Part shown: positions 42,856 through 52,650 of the stretch, piece after piece
How the letters are laid out: every line of letters starts with the position of its first letter
How positions within the stretch are numbered: position 1 is the first letter of the stretch
Assembly: GCA_002869685.1 (NCBI GenBank)
Contig: PKUE01000115.1
Location: 1 to 57,039, forward strand
DNA from: Desulfuromonas sp.
GTDB taxonomy: Bacteria > Desulfobacterota > Desulfuromonadia > Desulfuromonadales > Desulfuromonadaceae
DNA length: 57,039 bases
Reading direction: 5' to 3'
The notes under the pieces: generated by a model
What the model was told of the DNA's origin: nothing
Seen by the model: the letters and a program-made list of their open reading frames with translations, nothing else
Database searches by the model: none
Position numbers and translations under genes: made by a program

Positions 42856-44652
42856 CTAGTTGTTCAACAAGCCTTGCGGATTCAAACCAACCCGCAATCC
42901 ACCCCAATGCTGGCCATTGATCAGAATGGGTAACGACAGATCACTGGCCAGTTCGCCGGTATCACGGCAATAGGTTTGCAGTAAAAAGCTCTTAGTACTT
43001 CGTGCTGCAGCAAGTCCCACCGGATCGTTGAACAGCCGCTTGTCACGACTTTGCACCAGATCGGTTTCATGGTCACCGGTCAGCGGACGCGAATAAAAAC
43101 TGTTATGGGTCGGCGCATAGCCATTACGGTCGACACACAGACAGAACAGGCCACCGTTGACCTGGCGAACCACGTCATCATAAACCGCCTGAAACTGTTG
43201 CTCGAACATCCGGTCATACGCCGTGCTGTACTTGACCGGATCAGTCCCGGGAATGGGCCGGTACTGACCATCGAAAACGTTGACACCTTGACGGGACAGG
43301 GCCTCGATCTGCTCCTGCAATTGATTGCGGTAACGGCGGGCCAACAGAAGTGTTTCTTCAAAACTGCCACAACCGATGGTGAAATGGGAAACCATCTCCT
43401 GCATGGTCTGGGTGGTATCGTTGAGCTCGCCGGAAAAGTCCGTCGCCTGCTGCATGGCACTGACCACATGGCCACTGAGCTGTTTCACCTGGGTGATATT
43501 CTCGTGGACCATATTTGAAGCCGCGGAAAGCTGCTCAACGGATGCACTGATACGATGCAGGCTGTCGTGGGTTTTCTCAAAGTCATTCACCATATCGGTG
43601 AACATGGTGCACGATTCATCCACCACCAGCTTAGTCGAATTGATATGGCCGGAAATCATCTCGGTTCCCTCCTGGGTGGAGCGTACCCCTTCGATCATAT
43701 CGTGCAGCGTTGTGGCGATATTGTTGGTCGCTTCGCTGACCTGGTTCGACAGGTTCTTCACCTCCTCGGCAACCACGGCGAAACCGCGCCCGGCTTCTCC
43801 AGCACGAGCCGCTTCGACGGCAGCATTCAGCGCCAGCAAGCCGGTCTGGTTGGAGATGCTCTGAATCAAGCCCACCACCTCTTCGATCCCTTTGGACTTC
43901 TCATCAAGGCCCTGAACAGTCGCGACAAAACTGGTCAGCTTCTCATCGACCACGGCAATATGATCTCCCGCCTGCTGCAAGCGCCCCAACGAGGTGCGCG
44001 CCTGTTCAAGTTGCTGGGAAGTCGCCGCCTGAATGGTCTGAGCGTTATCGGCAATTTCGCTGGTTGCCCCGGTGCTCTCCTGACTGCTGGCATAGATGGC
44101 GTCAGACAGTTCACCCTGCTGTAAGGACACGCTGGTCGTCTCTTTGACCTGCTTGCTCACCGAGGCGGAGCGCACAGCTATCTGCACTCCCTGTTCACGC
44201 ACCTTGCCGATGATATCGCGCAATTTGCCCATAAAATGATTGTAGCCGGAACTCAGGTCGCGAATTTCATCGTAGGTAACCAGAGGAATATCACGAGACA
44301 GATCTCCTTCCCCCTGACTGATTTCATCAAAGATGGTGGTGATCTGACGAATCGGTCGAACGATCATGTAACGTAAAAACAGAATCTGGCCGATCATACT
44401 GATTACGGCAACGGCAATGATGACCATCAGCCACAGCCGCGCCAGGCCATGAATCTCATCAATGAAACCCGCCAGTTGCAGGGGATCAACACTGTTCACC
44501 GCCTGAACCACAGCACGTTGCTCCCACAGCGTGACAGCAACCAGCGCCACGCAGGCCAAGAGCAGAAACAACAAATTCCCGGAAATCTTTTTGGTCAGAG
44601 AATTGAAAAAATTCTCCTCAAGAGAACGGTAGATTGAGCGAAAAGCAGACAT
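42856..44652 (-). CDS. Chemoreceptor (MCP) with C-terminal sensor domain
   Basis: This 598-residue receptor has TM1 (about 26-43) and TM2 (about 73-95) separated by a loop of only about 30 residues, so it has almost no periplasmic sensor. HAMP (about 96-150) and the MA signalling hairpin follow, with tip [21 protein letters not shown] and [14 protein letters not shown]. After the hairpin, residues 430-592 form a separate domain: [59 protein letters not shown] and [18 protein letters not shown], resembling a Cache/PDC sensor placed in the cytoplasm. No CheR-binding pentapeptide is seen at the end. Confidence 0.9.
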   Translation of the reverse strand: MSAFRSIYRSLEENFFNSLTKKISGNLLFLLLACVALVAVTLWEQRAVVQAVNSVDPLQLAGFIDEIHGLARLWLMVIIAVAVISMIGQILFLRYMIVRPIRQITTIFDEISQGEGDLSRDIPLVTYDEIRDLSSGYNHFMGKLRDIIGKVREQGVQIAVRSASVSKQVKETTSVSLQQGELSDAIYASSQESTGATSEIADNAQTIQAATSQQLEQARTSLGRLQQAGDHIAVVDEKLTSFVATVQGLDEKSKGIEEVVGLIQSISNQTGLLALNAAVEAARAGEAGRGFAVVAEEVKNLSNQVSEATNNIATTLHDMIEGVRSTQEGTEMISGHINSTKLVVDESCTMFTDMVNDFEKTHDSLHRISASVEQLSAASNMVHENITQVKQLSGHVVSAMQQATDFSGELNDTTQTMQEMVSHFTIGCGSFEETLLLARRYRNQLQEQIEALSRQGVNVFDGQYRPIPGTDPVKYSTAYDRMFEQQFQAVYDDVVRQVNGGLFCLCVDRNGYAPTHNSFYSRPLTGDHETDLVQSRDKRLFNDPVGLAAARSTKSFLLQTYCRDTGELASDLSLPILINGQHWGGLRVGLNPQGLLNN

Positions 44653-44783
44653 GTTCGACTCCGTACGAGATCAGACAACTCAAACGACTCCATGGACACA
44701 TCTAGATTAATCAATCCACCGAATAAAATCAAACACTGTTTTTATAATGAGAAGTTTGCATATACCCCGTACGAGAAGAGACG

Positions 44784-45668
44784 TTATCCCCCCATGGATT
44801 TCAGCCCGACTTCAACAAGAAAATCGTTTAAATCTGCGGGTAAAGCGCTATTTACTTCAATGGGTGAGCCACTGAAAGGATCAACAAACGCCAGTTGACA
44901 ACAATGGAGAAACAGGCGCGGCAGAGCGGCATGCTGTGCCCCGCCGTAACGCTGGTCACCAAACAGGGGATGCCCCAGATCGGCCAGCTGGCGACGGATC
45001 TGATGCTGACGCCCGGTGTACAGGGTCAGACGGAGCAACGAAGCCGTTTCGGATCGCTGCACCGATTTAAAAGCCGTTTGTGCTTCCTTGTGTTTTCCCT
45101 TGCTTGGCACCGTCGAGTGCAGCACACCACTGCCCGATGTTTTTCCCGCAACCAGAGCCAGATAGCTTTTTTCCACCTCATGCAGCATGAACAGCTTGCC
45201 CAGTTCACTACAGGCTTTTTTCCCTTTGCCAAACAAAACCGGCCCCGAAGTTTCCAGATCGAGGCGGTGAATCGGTGCCACCTGATAGGCATCCCCCCGC
45301 GAGCGAATCAGTTGCTCGACCTGACCAGTGAGGTGTTGCTCCTGATGCCCTTCACCGCGATGGGTCGCCAGACCCGCAGGTTTGTTGACGATCAGAATTT
45401 CACGGCTTTCGTAGAGGATAAACAGAGCGGCATCGCCCTGACCGGGCACCACCGATAACAATTCGCGCAAGCGGCCGCTATCGGGCAGCACCAGACAATC
45501 ACCCGCCTGGAGCACATCCCCTTCGCCAACCACACCGCGCGGCCCGATCACTTTGCCTTTTTTCAGCAATTGGCGCAGATAGCTTTTGGCGGCGGCGGAG
45601 ACATGGCGTTGCAGAAAAGCCAGAGGAGTCAGCGGTGTTTCATTATCTTGCACGGTAAATTCAGGCAT
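44784..45668 (-). CDS. RluA-family pseudouridine synthase
   Basis: This 294-residue enzyme isomerises uridine in rRNA or tRNA. An S4-like RNA-binding domain (residues 12-65; PLAFLQRHVSAAAKSYLRQLLKKGKV) precedes the catalytic domain. The catalytic aspartate is D137 in HRLDLETSG. LYTGRQHQIRRQLADLGHPLFGD near 225 is the second conserved block. Which uridine is modified cannot be read from the sequence. A DUF2905 gene lies 31 bp upstream on the same strand. Confidence 0.92.
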   Translation of the reverse strand: MPEFTVQDNETPLTPLAFLQRHVSAAAKSYLRQLLKKGKVIGPRGVVGEGDVLQAGDCLVLPDSGRLRELLSVVPGQGDAALFILYESREILIVNKPAGLATHRGEGHQEQHLTGQVEQLIRSRGDAYQVAPIHRLDLETSGPVLFGKGKKACSELGKLFMLHEVEKSYLALVAGKTSGSGVLHSTVPSKGKHKEAQTAFKSVQRSETASLLRLTLYTGRQHQIRRQLADLGHPLFGDQRYGGAQHAALPRLFLHCCQLAFVDPFSGSPIEVNSALPADLNDFLVEVGLKSMGG

Positions 45669-45699
45669 AGAGAGATTCCGTTCCTCCGCAAGTGCGGGG

Positions 45700-45900
45700 T
45701 TATTTATTGAAAAAACGCATCAGCAATGATAACAGCAGGCTGATGATGATCATCGTGGTTACAGGAAAATAGACCTTCAGAGTCGGTTTGTCGATGACGA
45801 TATCGCCGGGTAAACGGCCAAAAGGGATTTTACTCAACCATGGCCAGCCGAGTCCGACCACGATCAGTACCACACCCAGGATGATCAGCACTTTCTGCAT
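45700..45900 (-). CDS. DUF2905 small membrane protein
   Basis: This 66-residue protein has two hydrophobic helices (about 5-22 and 43-60) flanking the family signature IPFGRLPGDIVID, typical of DUF2905. Function is unknown. The start at 45900 is chosen because GAGGA precedes it and the family begins there; the gene overlaps the end of the PabB-PabC gene by 16 bp, so the two are likely co-translated. Confidence 0.85.
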   Translation of the reverse strand: MQKVLIILGVVLIVVGLGWPWLSKIPFGRLPGDIVIDKPTLKVYFPVTTMIIISLLLSLLMRFFNK

Positions 45901-47669
45901 GGTTCTGAGTCCTCTTCGAGTCGGGCCCACCGCCAGCCTCGTAATGAATTAATCAGGTAGATCTGCGCCCCGGCGAGATCGTCCACAAACAACACCTGCT
46001 CGCGAATACGCCGATCATCAAGTAATTTCTGCCGCAGCGTCCCCGGCAACAGACCACTGGAGAGCGGGGGCGTCAACCACATGCCCTCCTTATAGACAAC
46101 AACGTTGGCGATGGTGGTTTCGGTGATCTCACCACGTTCATTATACATCAGGACATCATCGCCACCACCGGCATGCTCACGCAACGCATCATAGCGCTGG
46201 CGCTGATCGGTTTTGTGGCGTAACCACGGGTCGGCAGAGTTGACCGCTTCTTGGGCCAGCCGCAATCGAACGGCCTGCCGTTGAGGCTGGCGCGCAAAAA
46301 CAAAGAACTGACATTCCACCTGTCCGGTCGAGTCGAGCAGACACCGCACGCGCCAGCAACAGCGGCCACGCGCTGCAGCTTCCTCAATCAGCTGTTGGCG
46401 CAGCTGATAGCGATCCAGCGGAAAACCGAGTTCACTGGCGCTGTTTTCCAGCCGCTGAAGATGGTAATCCAGATGAGCATAGCCACCGTGCGGTTGCCAC
46501 AGCAATGTCTCCAGCAAGCGGAAATCGCCCACTCCAGGCAACACCTGTGCTTTAATTCGGGTCTCACGCCACTCCGCCTCAGGGCATGAATCCCAGACAA
46601 TCCCGCCCCCCACACCATAATTCAACTGTCGCTGGCGGTGGTCATAAACCACAGTGCGAATGGCCACATTGAATTGGCTGCGTCCCTGCGGCGCAACGAA
46701 CCCGATCGCCCCGGTATAGATCCCACGCGGTTGTGTTTCCAAACGGCGAATCCAGGCCATGGTATTTTTTTTCGGTGCACCGGTGATGGACGCGCACGGG
46801 AACAAGGCGCGAAACTGCTCGGCCAGGCCATTGCCGACGGCCAACCGAGCCTGTATGGTTGTGGTCAATTGCCATACGGTTGGATAACTCTCCAAGGCAA
46901 ACAGATCGCGCACTGTCACCGTCCCGGTATCAGCGATCTGGCCGAGATCATTACGCACCATATCGACAATCATCAGATTTTCTGCCCGATTTTTCGGGCA
47001 GCTCTGCAATTGCTCCGCCACCCGGCGATCCTGCACTGGCGTAGCTCCGCGTGCCGCCGTTCCCTTCATCGGACGTGTAGTAATAATGTCGCCAGCCACC
47101 GTATAAAACAGTTCCGGCGACACCGAACACAGGGTCCAGTCCACCGACTCGATAAACGCACCATAGCGCCCCTGCTGACGGTCATTGAGCTGACAGAACA
47201 AGGCCCAGGCATCAAACGTCTCATCCACACGACTGTGCAGTGAGTAGGTAAAATTCACCTGATAGGTTTCTCCGGCAGCAATCGCCTGATGGATCTGGTC
47301 AATCGCCCTTTCATAGTCGCGCTGACGACACTGGGGCCACCATAACCGAGCAGTTGCTGCCGTATCGGCTTGCGGCAAACGGACCGTCACGGGCTCACGA
47401 CAGATGGCAAACCACACCAGCGGAAAATGCTCTGCCGCTCTGACTTGAAAATCGGAACGCAACCCGGCAGCCGCCTCGTAGCTGACACAGCCAACAGCGT
47501 AATAGCCCTGCGCGACCCAGGCATCGACAGCATTCAGGCAATCCACCACGGCAGCGGGTTCATCGGTGCAAATCAGCTGAATGGGATCCGCAAAAGACAG
47601 CCACTGCTGCCCCTGATCATCTCTGATAACAGCCCGAAAAGGTTGCGGTTGTGTAAAAAGCGATTGCAT
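45885..47669 (-). CDS. Aminodeoxychorismate synthase/lyase fusion (PabB-PabC)
   Basis: This 594-residue bifunctional enzyme makes p-aminobenzoate for folate. Residues 1-355 are PabB: YYAVGCVSYEAAAG, YQVNFTYSL, TRPMKGTAARG, NLMIVDMVRNDLG, FPCASITGAPK and GIYTGAIGFVAP. The Lys in PMKGT marks aminodeoxychorismate synthase rather than anthranilate synthase. From about 365 a PabC-type class IV aminotransferase-fold lyase follows; its PLP lysine is probably in RHKTDQRQRY, with YNERGEITETTIANVV and LLPGTLRQKLL. The ATG at 47669 has AGAGGA some 13 bp upstream across a T-run, an unusually long spacing. The PabA glutaminase is not in the window. Confidence 0.93.
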   Translation of the reverse strand: MQSLFTQPQPFRAVIRDDQGQQWLSFADPIQLICTDEPAAVVDCLNAVDAWVAQGYYAVGCVSYEAAAGLRSDFQVRAAEHFPLVWFAICREPVTVRLPQADTAATARLWWPQCRQRDYERAIDQIHQAIAAGETYQVNFTYSLHSRVDETFDAWALFCQLNDRQQGRYGAFIESVDWTLCSVSPELFYTVAGDIITTRPMKGTAARGATPVQDRRVAEQLQSCPKNRAENLMIVDMVRNDLGQIADTGTVTVRDLFALESYPTVWQLTTTIQARLAVGNGLAEQFRALFPCASITGAPKKNTMAWIRRLETQPRGIYTGAIGFVAPQGRSQFNVAIRTVVYDHRQRQLNYGVGGGIVWDSCPEAEWRETRIKAQVLPGVGDFRLLETLLWQPHGGYAHLDYHLQRLENSASELGFPLDRYQLRQQLIEEAAARGRCCWRVRCLLDSTGQVECQFFVFARQPQRQAVRLRLAQEAVNSADPWLRHKTDQRQRYDALREHAGGGDDVLMYNERGEITETTIANVVVYKEGMWLTPPLSSGLLPGTLRQKLLDDRRIREQVLFVDDLAGAQIYLINSLRGWRWARLEEDSEPCRKC

Positions 47670-47760
47670 AAAAAAAAATCCATCCTCTTGCTGCAAGCCC
47701 TGAACGGGTATAAACTCGCTACACTCTTTGAACAAAAAAAACCAAAGGTGGTGACCTCTC

Positions 47761-48201
47761 ATGGTGGAAAGTTACGCGCAACTGCTCCAGAAAGGAATCA
47801 AAGCATTAAAACATAACAGCCCGGTTGAAGCGCTGATGTTGTTTGAGCAGGCCAACGACCAGCACAGCACCCCCTTGTCGCGGTCATATCTCGCCTATTG
47901 TCTGGCGAAAGTCAAGGGGCAGCATCAACGGGCCATCTCTTTATGCAAGAGCGCCCTGCGCGACGAACCCCACAACAGCGCCCATTATCTCAATCTGGGC
48001 CGTATCTACATGAACGCCAACCGCAAAGAGCAGGCGATGCAGATTTTTCGTCGCGGCATCAAACTGGGGCCCAACCCCGAATTGCTCGAAGAACTGAAAA
48101 AGTTTGACCGCCGCCAGCCCCTTGTCTTTCCCACTCTGCCTCGCACTCACCTGCTCAACAAATATTCCGGCAAGCTGCTTTCGTTCATCGGCTTTCGCTG
48201 A
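47761..48201 (+). CDS. TPR-repeat protein
   Basis: This 146-residue protein has about three tetratricopeptide repeats: YAQLLQKGIKALKHNSPVEALMLFEQAN, SYLAYCLAKVKGQHQRAISLCKSALRDEP, and AHYLNLGRIYMNANRKEQAMQIFRRGIKLGP are the units, given here without the joining residues. A basic tail follows. There is no signal peptide. Such proteins scaffold protein-protein contacts; the partner is unknown. It is divergent from pabBC. Confidence 0.82.
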   Translation: MVESYAQLLQKGIKALKHNSPVEALMLFEQANDQHSTPLSRSYLAYCLAKVKGQHQRAISLCKSALRDEPHNSAHYLNLGRIYMNANRKEQAMQIFRRGIKLGPNPELLEELKKFDRRQPLVFPTLPRTHLLNKYSGKLLSFIGFR

Positions 48202-48372
48202 TCGCGCAAAAACCTTCGCGGTTGTAGCGCAAAATCAACCACCTGCGAGGTCTCCCCTGGAAAAAAAGTTTTCCTGCCTCCCGTCAATATGGTAGAGTTC
48301 GTTCCGAAACTGTATACAACTAATAAAATACACCTCAAAAATTAACTCATAGTTGTCAAAGTGAGGCGAGCC

Positions 48373-50481
48373 ATGTCGATTCAGATTAAACTTCTCGGTT
48401 CTTTTTTCCTGATGGCCCTGTTATGTGCCACCGTCGGCGGCCTGGGCATTTTCGGCATCAATGCCACCAATTCTTCCCTCAATGAAGTCAGCGACCTCCG
48501 CCTGCCCAGTGTGCGCAGAATTGGCGTCATGATGGAGAAACTCAATGCCATTAAAGCGGAAGAACGCACTCTGGCAATCCCCGACCTGTCACAACAGCAA
48601 CGCCACAGCGCCCTTGAGTCGTTGCGCGAGCTCGACAATGAGCTGAACGACGCGGTTCAAGCCTATTCCAACCTGGAAAAAACCACTCAGGAAGCGCAAA
48701 CCTGGAGCGAGGTACAACGCAATCTGAAAGCATGGCAACAGCAGCAGGCCAGCCTGCTGCAGCTGTTCGAACAGATCAATCTCGACCACATCGGCCGGTT
48801 GTCCAGCGACCTCAATCAGATGTTCATGGATCACTTTGAGTGGGTCAGTGCACTGGGAGCGGCCATTGAGCACGAGGAGCGTTTTACCGGCCAGCTGAAC
48901 CCGACCAAATGTAATTTCGGCAAATGGCTGCTGAAGTTTGAGACCAACAGCCCCGAGCTGCGTAAAGCCCTGAACGAAATCATGCCGTCACACGAAGAAC
49001 TGCATGATGTTGGCGCCGAGATTGACGGTTACATTGCTGAAGGTGACATCCTTGAAGCTTCGGAAACCTATACCCACATCGTCATGCCGATACTTTCCGT
49101 CATCAAAGATGAATTTATCGATGCCAGCAATATCGCCAAACAACAGTCGGAGCTGTTGAACGAGGCCACCGAAATTGCTTTGGGTGTTGAACGCGAGGCC
49201 CTGCTTAAAGTGGATCGCAGCCTGGATCAGCTCTATACCCTGAACAACCAGTTAACCGATCAGGCCCGACAGAAGGCCGTGACCAGCGCCAGCCGCAGCA
49301 AGACCACCTCGGTCACGGCCATCGCCATCGGCGTTGTCATGGCACTCGGTTTCGGCTTTATCACGTCACGCCGCTTGGCCAATCCCCTCAAAGAAGCGGT
49401 GGTCATGATTGAAGAACTGCGCCACGGCCATCTGGAAAAACGGCTCGACATCCGCAGTATGGACGAGGTCGGCAAAATGGCTCAGGCCATGAACACCTTT
49501 TCCGACAATCTTAAACAGGAAGTGATCGCTGCCATGGAGCGGCTGGCCCAGGGTGATCTGACCTTTGCCATCACCCCTTACGACAATCAGGATCAATTGC
49601 GCACCACCCTGCAGCAAGTTGGTGCCGACCTAACCGACCTGATCACTCAAATTCAACAGGTTGCCGACCAGATCGGCAATGGCGCCGTCCAGATCGCCAG
49701 TTCCAGCCAATCCCTGTCTGAAGGAGCGACTCAGCAGGCAGAATCCCTGCAGGAGATCACCAGTTCCATTGCGGAAATGGCTTCGCAGACCCGCAACAAC
49801 GCCGACAGTGCCACCACCGCCAGCGACCTGTCCAAGGCAGCACATCAGGCCGCCAATGACGGCATGAACCAGATGAGTGCCATGAATGAAGCCATGGACG
49901 ACATCAACGAGTCGGGCAAAAACATCGCCAATATTATCAAGGTCATCGACGAGATTGCTTTCCAAACCAATCTGCTCGCCCTGAACGCCGCCGTCGAAGC
50001 CGCACGTGCCGGGCAACACGGCAAAGGGTTCGCCGTTGTCGCCGAGGAGGTGCGCAATCTGGCAGCGCGCAGTGCCAAGGCCGCCCAGGAAACCTCGTCA
50101 CTGATTGAGAGTTCGGTCAGCAAAGCCAAGCACGGTCAGACCGTGGCCGAAAAAACTTCGGACGCTCTGACCGAGATCGTCACCCGTATCGAGAAGGTCA
50201 CCGGTCTGGTTGGCGAGATCGCCCTGGCCTCGCAGGAACAGGCCTCCGGGATTGACCAGATCAATCAGGGACTCAGTCAGATTGATCGCGTGACCCAGCA
50301 GAACACGGCCAGCTCTGAAGAGAGTGCGGCGGCATCGGACGAACTGTCCGATCAGGCCAACACGCTGCGCCAGCTGCTCAGCCGCTTTCAGATCGACCCG
50401 CGTTCGGCCCGCACCGTCACGGCAGCAACAGCGCCGATGATTGGTTACAAGGATGATCGGGACGACCTGATCGAATTTTGA
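48373..50481 (+). CDS. Chemoreceptor (MCP) with extracytoplasmic CZB zinc-binding domain
   Basis: This 702-residue receptor has TM1 (about 8-28), a long four-helix-type periplasmic region, TM2 (about 313-332), HAMP (about 333-400) and an MA hairpin with tip [21 protein letters not shown]. The periplasmic part contains a CZB-like zinc site: H154 (DHFEW), C180 followed by NFGKWL, H207 and H211 (SHEELH). CZB domains usually sit in the cytoplasm at the C-terminus; here it falls between the two membrane helices. No pentapeptide tether ends the protein. ATG 48373 is preferred over a GTG at 48361 because GAGGCGAG lies upstream. Confidence 0.9.
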   Translation: MSIQIKLLGSFFLMALLCATVGGLGIFGINATNSSLNEVSDLRLPSVRRIGVMMEKLNAIKAEERTLAIPDLSQQQRHSALESLRELDNELNDAVQAYSNLEKTTQEAQTWSEVQRNLKAWQQQQASLLQLFEQINLDHIGRLSSDLNQMFMDHFEWVSALGAAIEHEERFTGQLNPTKCNFGKWLLKFETNSPELRKALNEIMPSHEELHDVGAEIDGYIAEGDILEASETYTHIVMPILSVIKDEFIDASNIAKQQSELLNEATEIALGVEREALLKVDRSLDQLYTLNNQLTDQARQKAVTSASRSKTTSVTAIAIGVVMALGFGFITSRRLANPLKEAVVMIEELRHGHLEKRLDIRSMDEVGKMAQAMNTFSDNLKQEVIAAMERLAQGDLTFAITPYDNQDQLRTTLQQVGADLTDLITQIQQVADQIGNGAVQIASSSQSLSEGATQQAESLQEITSSIAEMASQTRNNADSATTASDLSKAAHQAANDGMNQMSAMNEAMDDINESGKNIANIIKVIDEIAFQTNLLALNAAVEAARAGQHGKGFAVVAEEVRNLAARSAKAAQETSSLIESSVSKAKHGQTVAEKTSDALTEIVTRIEKVTGLVGEIALASQEQASGIDQINQGLSQIDRVTQQNTASSEESAAASDELSDQANTLRQLLSRFQIDPRSARTVTAATAPMIGYKDDRDDLIEF

Positions 50482-50505
50482 CAAACGGCCACATCTCTGC
50501 TATTC

Positions 50506-50545
50506 AAACAGGTCTTTCCATTCCGGTGGAAAGACCTGTTTTTTT
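50506..50545 (+). terminator. Terminator after the CZB chemoreceptor gene
   Basis: AAACAGGTCTTTCCA, loop TTCCGG, TGGAAAGACCTG and seven T form a perfect 15-bp stem with U-tract. Confidence 0.94.
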
Positions 50546-50593
50546 GTCTGTGGCTGTCATCATATGCCACCACTCACCGCCATTGAGGCCACC

Positions 50594-51964
50594 ATGCTGT
50601 TTGCCCCACGCCGTTTCCGACTGTTCAATGCTGAATTGCTGAGCCTGACCCGGTTAAGCATTCCGTTAATACTCGCCCAGTTGGCGCAATCAAGCATGGG
50701 CTTCGTTGATACGATGGTGGCGGGCCGGGTCAGTTCAGAAGATCTCGCGGCTGTCGCCATCGGTTCCAGTATCTGGTTCCCGGTGCTGTTGTTTCTGCTC
50801 GGTATCCTCAGCGCATTGACCCCTTCCATCTCTCAGGCACACGGTGCCCGCCAACCGGGTGAGATCAATGCTCTGATCCCCCAGGGGATCTACCTCGGCC
50901 TGATTTCCGGTGTGTTGGCCGGTGTTTTTTTATACCAGGCCGAAAGTTTCCTGTGGTTGTTCCAGGTTGATGCCACCCTGATTCCGCTGATCACCCGCTA
51001 TCTGTCCGCCGTAGCCTGGGGTTTCCCGGCGATCGGCATCTGCTTTGCCCTGCGCTACAGCAGCGAGGGGATGTCCTTGACGCGCCCGGGCATGATCGTC
51101 AGCTTTTTCGGTCTGGCCATCAACATTGTCGCCGACTACCTGCTGGTGTTTGGTGCATTCGGGCTGCCAGCCATGGGCGGTGTCGGCTGTGGACCGGCGA
51201 CGGCCCTGACCATGTGGGGCATGTGTCTGGGCATGTTTGTGATTTTTCGCCGCCACCACCAGTTACGCCATTTCTCCACGATACTGTGGCATCATCGCCT
51301 GAATTTCGGTGTCCAAAAACAACTTCTTAAACTGGGTCTGCCCATCGGCAGCGGCCTGTTTATTGAATGCAGCGTCTTTGCCATTATCGCCATTTTGCTG
51401 TCCCGCTTCGGGGCGCAGAGTGTTGCCGCCCATCAGATCGCCCTCAACTTTGCCTCCATGCTGTTCATGATTCCATTGAGCATCGCAACGGCAATCTCGG
51501 TGAGAATCGGCTTTACTGTCGGGCGCCAACGCCCCGCACACACGCGCCGTGCAGCACGGGTCGGCCTGTTAACTGCTCTGGGGCTGGCACTGATCAGTGC
51601 CACGGTCATCGGCCTGTTCCCCCACACGTGTGTTGCGATCTACACCAATGATCGCCAGCTTCTGGATGCTGCGGCTTCTCTGCTGCTCTATGCCGCCATC
51701 TTCCAGATACCGGATGCTATTCAGGTCAGTAGTGCCGGAGCGTTGCGCGGTTGCAAAGACACCCGTATCCCCATGTTGATCCAGATTTCGGCCTACTGGG
51801 GTATTGCCATGCCCATCGGCTGCACGCTGGGACTCTACTTTAACTGGGGGGCACGGGGTTTTTGGATCGGCCTGATCTGCGGTCTCTCCACCGCTGCGAT
51901 TTTATTGTTATGGCGGCTGAAATTCTTCCTGTCCTCCCTGTCTGCCTCATCAACAGCTAACTGA
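50594..51964 (+). CDS. MATE-family multidrug efflux transporter (NorM type)
   Basis: This 456-residue, 12-helix antiporter exports drugs or metabolites in exchange for Na+ or H+. Family features include the start LTRLSIPLILAQLAQSSMGFVDTMVAG, internal two-fold symmetry (second half from VQKQLLKLGLPIGSGLFIE), and QVSSAGALRGCKDTRIPM near residue 385. GAGG stands five bases before ATG 50594; an ATG at 50564 without a ribosome site is less likely. Length equals NorM. It is preceded by a terminator, so it is a separate unit. Confidence 0.92.
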   Translation: MLFAPRRFRLFNAELLSLTRLSIPLILAQLAQSSMGFVDTMVAGRVSSEDLAAVAIGSSIWFPVLLFLLGILSALTPSISQAHGARQPGEINALIPQGIYLGLISGVLAGVFLYQAESFLWLFQVDATLIPLITRYLSAVAWGFPAIGICFALRYSSEGMSLTRPGMIVSFFGLAINIVADYLLVFGAFGLPAMGGVGCGPATALTMWGMCLGMFVIFRRHHQLRHFSTILWHHRLNFGVQKQLLKLGLPIGSGLFIECSVFAIIAILLSRFGAQSVAAHQIALNFASMLFMIPLSIATAISVRIGFTVGRQRPAHTRRAARVGLLTALGLALISATVIGLFPHTCVAIYTNDRQLLDAAASLLLYAAIFQIPDAIQVSSAGALRGCKDTRIPMLIQISAYWGIAMPIGCTLGLYFNWGARGFWIGLICGLSTAAILLLWRLKFFLSSLSASSTAN

Positions 51965-52005
51965 ATTTAATCATTTATAATTTGACTTCAACGCGCAACA
52001 AGCGT

Positions 52006-52027
52006 ACTGACTGATTAGTCACTCAGT
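52006..52027. promoter_or_regulatory. Palindromic operator upstream of the TetR-RND operon
   Basis: ACTGACTGATTAG followed by TCACTCAGT is a 22-bp imperfect palindrome, symmetric at 18 of 22 positions, 19 bp before the TetR start codon. It fits a TetR/AcrR operator and suggests autorepression. Upstream are TATAAT at 51976-51981 and TTGACT at 51982-51987, but neither has a convincing partner hexamer. Confidence 0.65.
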
Positions 52028-52046
52028 TTTTTAGTCGAGGTACACT

Positions 52047-52649
52047 ATGAAATGCAAAAAAGACCTGATCATCGATGCTGCGATTGATCTCTTTGCCGAG
52101 CAGGGATTTTCTGACACGTCAACGGCTGAGATTGCCGCCAATTCCCATGTGGCACAAGGGACGGTGTTCTATCACTTTAAAAGCAAAGAGGGTATCCTGC
52201 ATGAGGTTCTTCATCAGCTGCTGCAGGAGACCATCGACGCCCACAACAGCATTGATAAATCTCGCCACACCGGACATCAATGTATCGAACAGTTGTTGCG
52301 TAAAGACCTGGCCATCGTGCAGCAACACAAAAAGAAAGTGAAGACGCTGATTCGCGACATGTCAGCGGCGCAGCGCGAAGGCGACCTCTGCCGCAACCAA
52401 CTCAACACCTTTCTCGAGCACAAAATAGCTCTACTCTGTCTCTTTTTACGCAAAGGGATTGCGGATGGCTCTATCAGACCCCTGCCGATAGAAGAAACGG
52501 CCTGGTTCCTTGATGCCGCTTTTTATGGCGTAACCCACGTCCAGCTGCTCAAGGAGATCCCCATTCCGGATATTAACGAGCATGCGATCCAGCTCTGCCT
52601 TTCAGCGCTGGCTCCATCAGCCCCACCACCCAAACATCACGAGGTTTAA
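52047..52649 (+). CDS. TetR/AcrR-family transcriptional regulator
   Basis: This 200-residue repressor has an N-terminal helix-turn-helix (IIDAAIDLFAEQGFSDTSTAEIAANSHVAQGTVFYHFKSKEGIL, here described as residues 8-51) and a helical ligand-binding domain. It probably controls the RND efflux genes that follow one base after its stop and binds the palindrome at 52006-52027. The inducer is unknown. Confidence 0.93.
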   Translation: MKCKKDLIIDAAIDLFAEQGFSDTSTAEIAANSHVAQGTVFYHFKSKEGILHEVLHQLLQETIDAHNSIDKSRHTGHQCIEQLLRKDLAIVQQHKKKVKTLIRDMSAAQREGDLCRNQLNTFLEHKIALLCLFLRKGIADGSIRPLPIEETAWFLDAAFYGVTHVQLLKEIPIPDINEHAIQLCLSALAPSAPPPKHHEV

Positions 52650-52650
52650 C

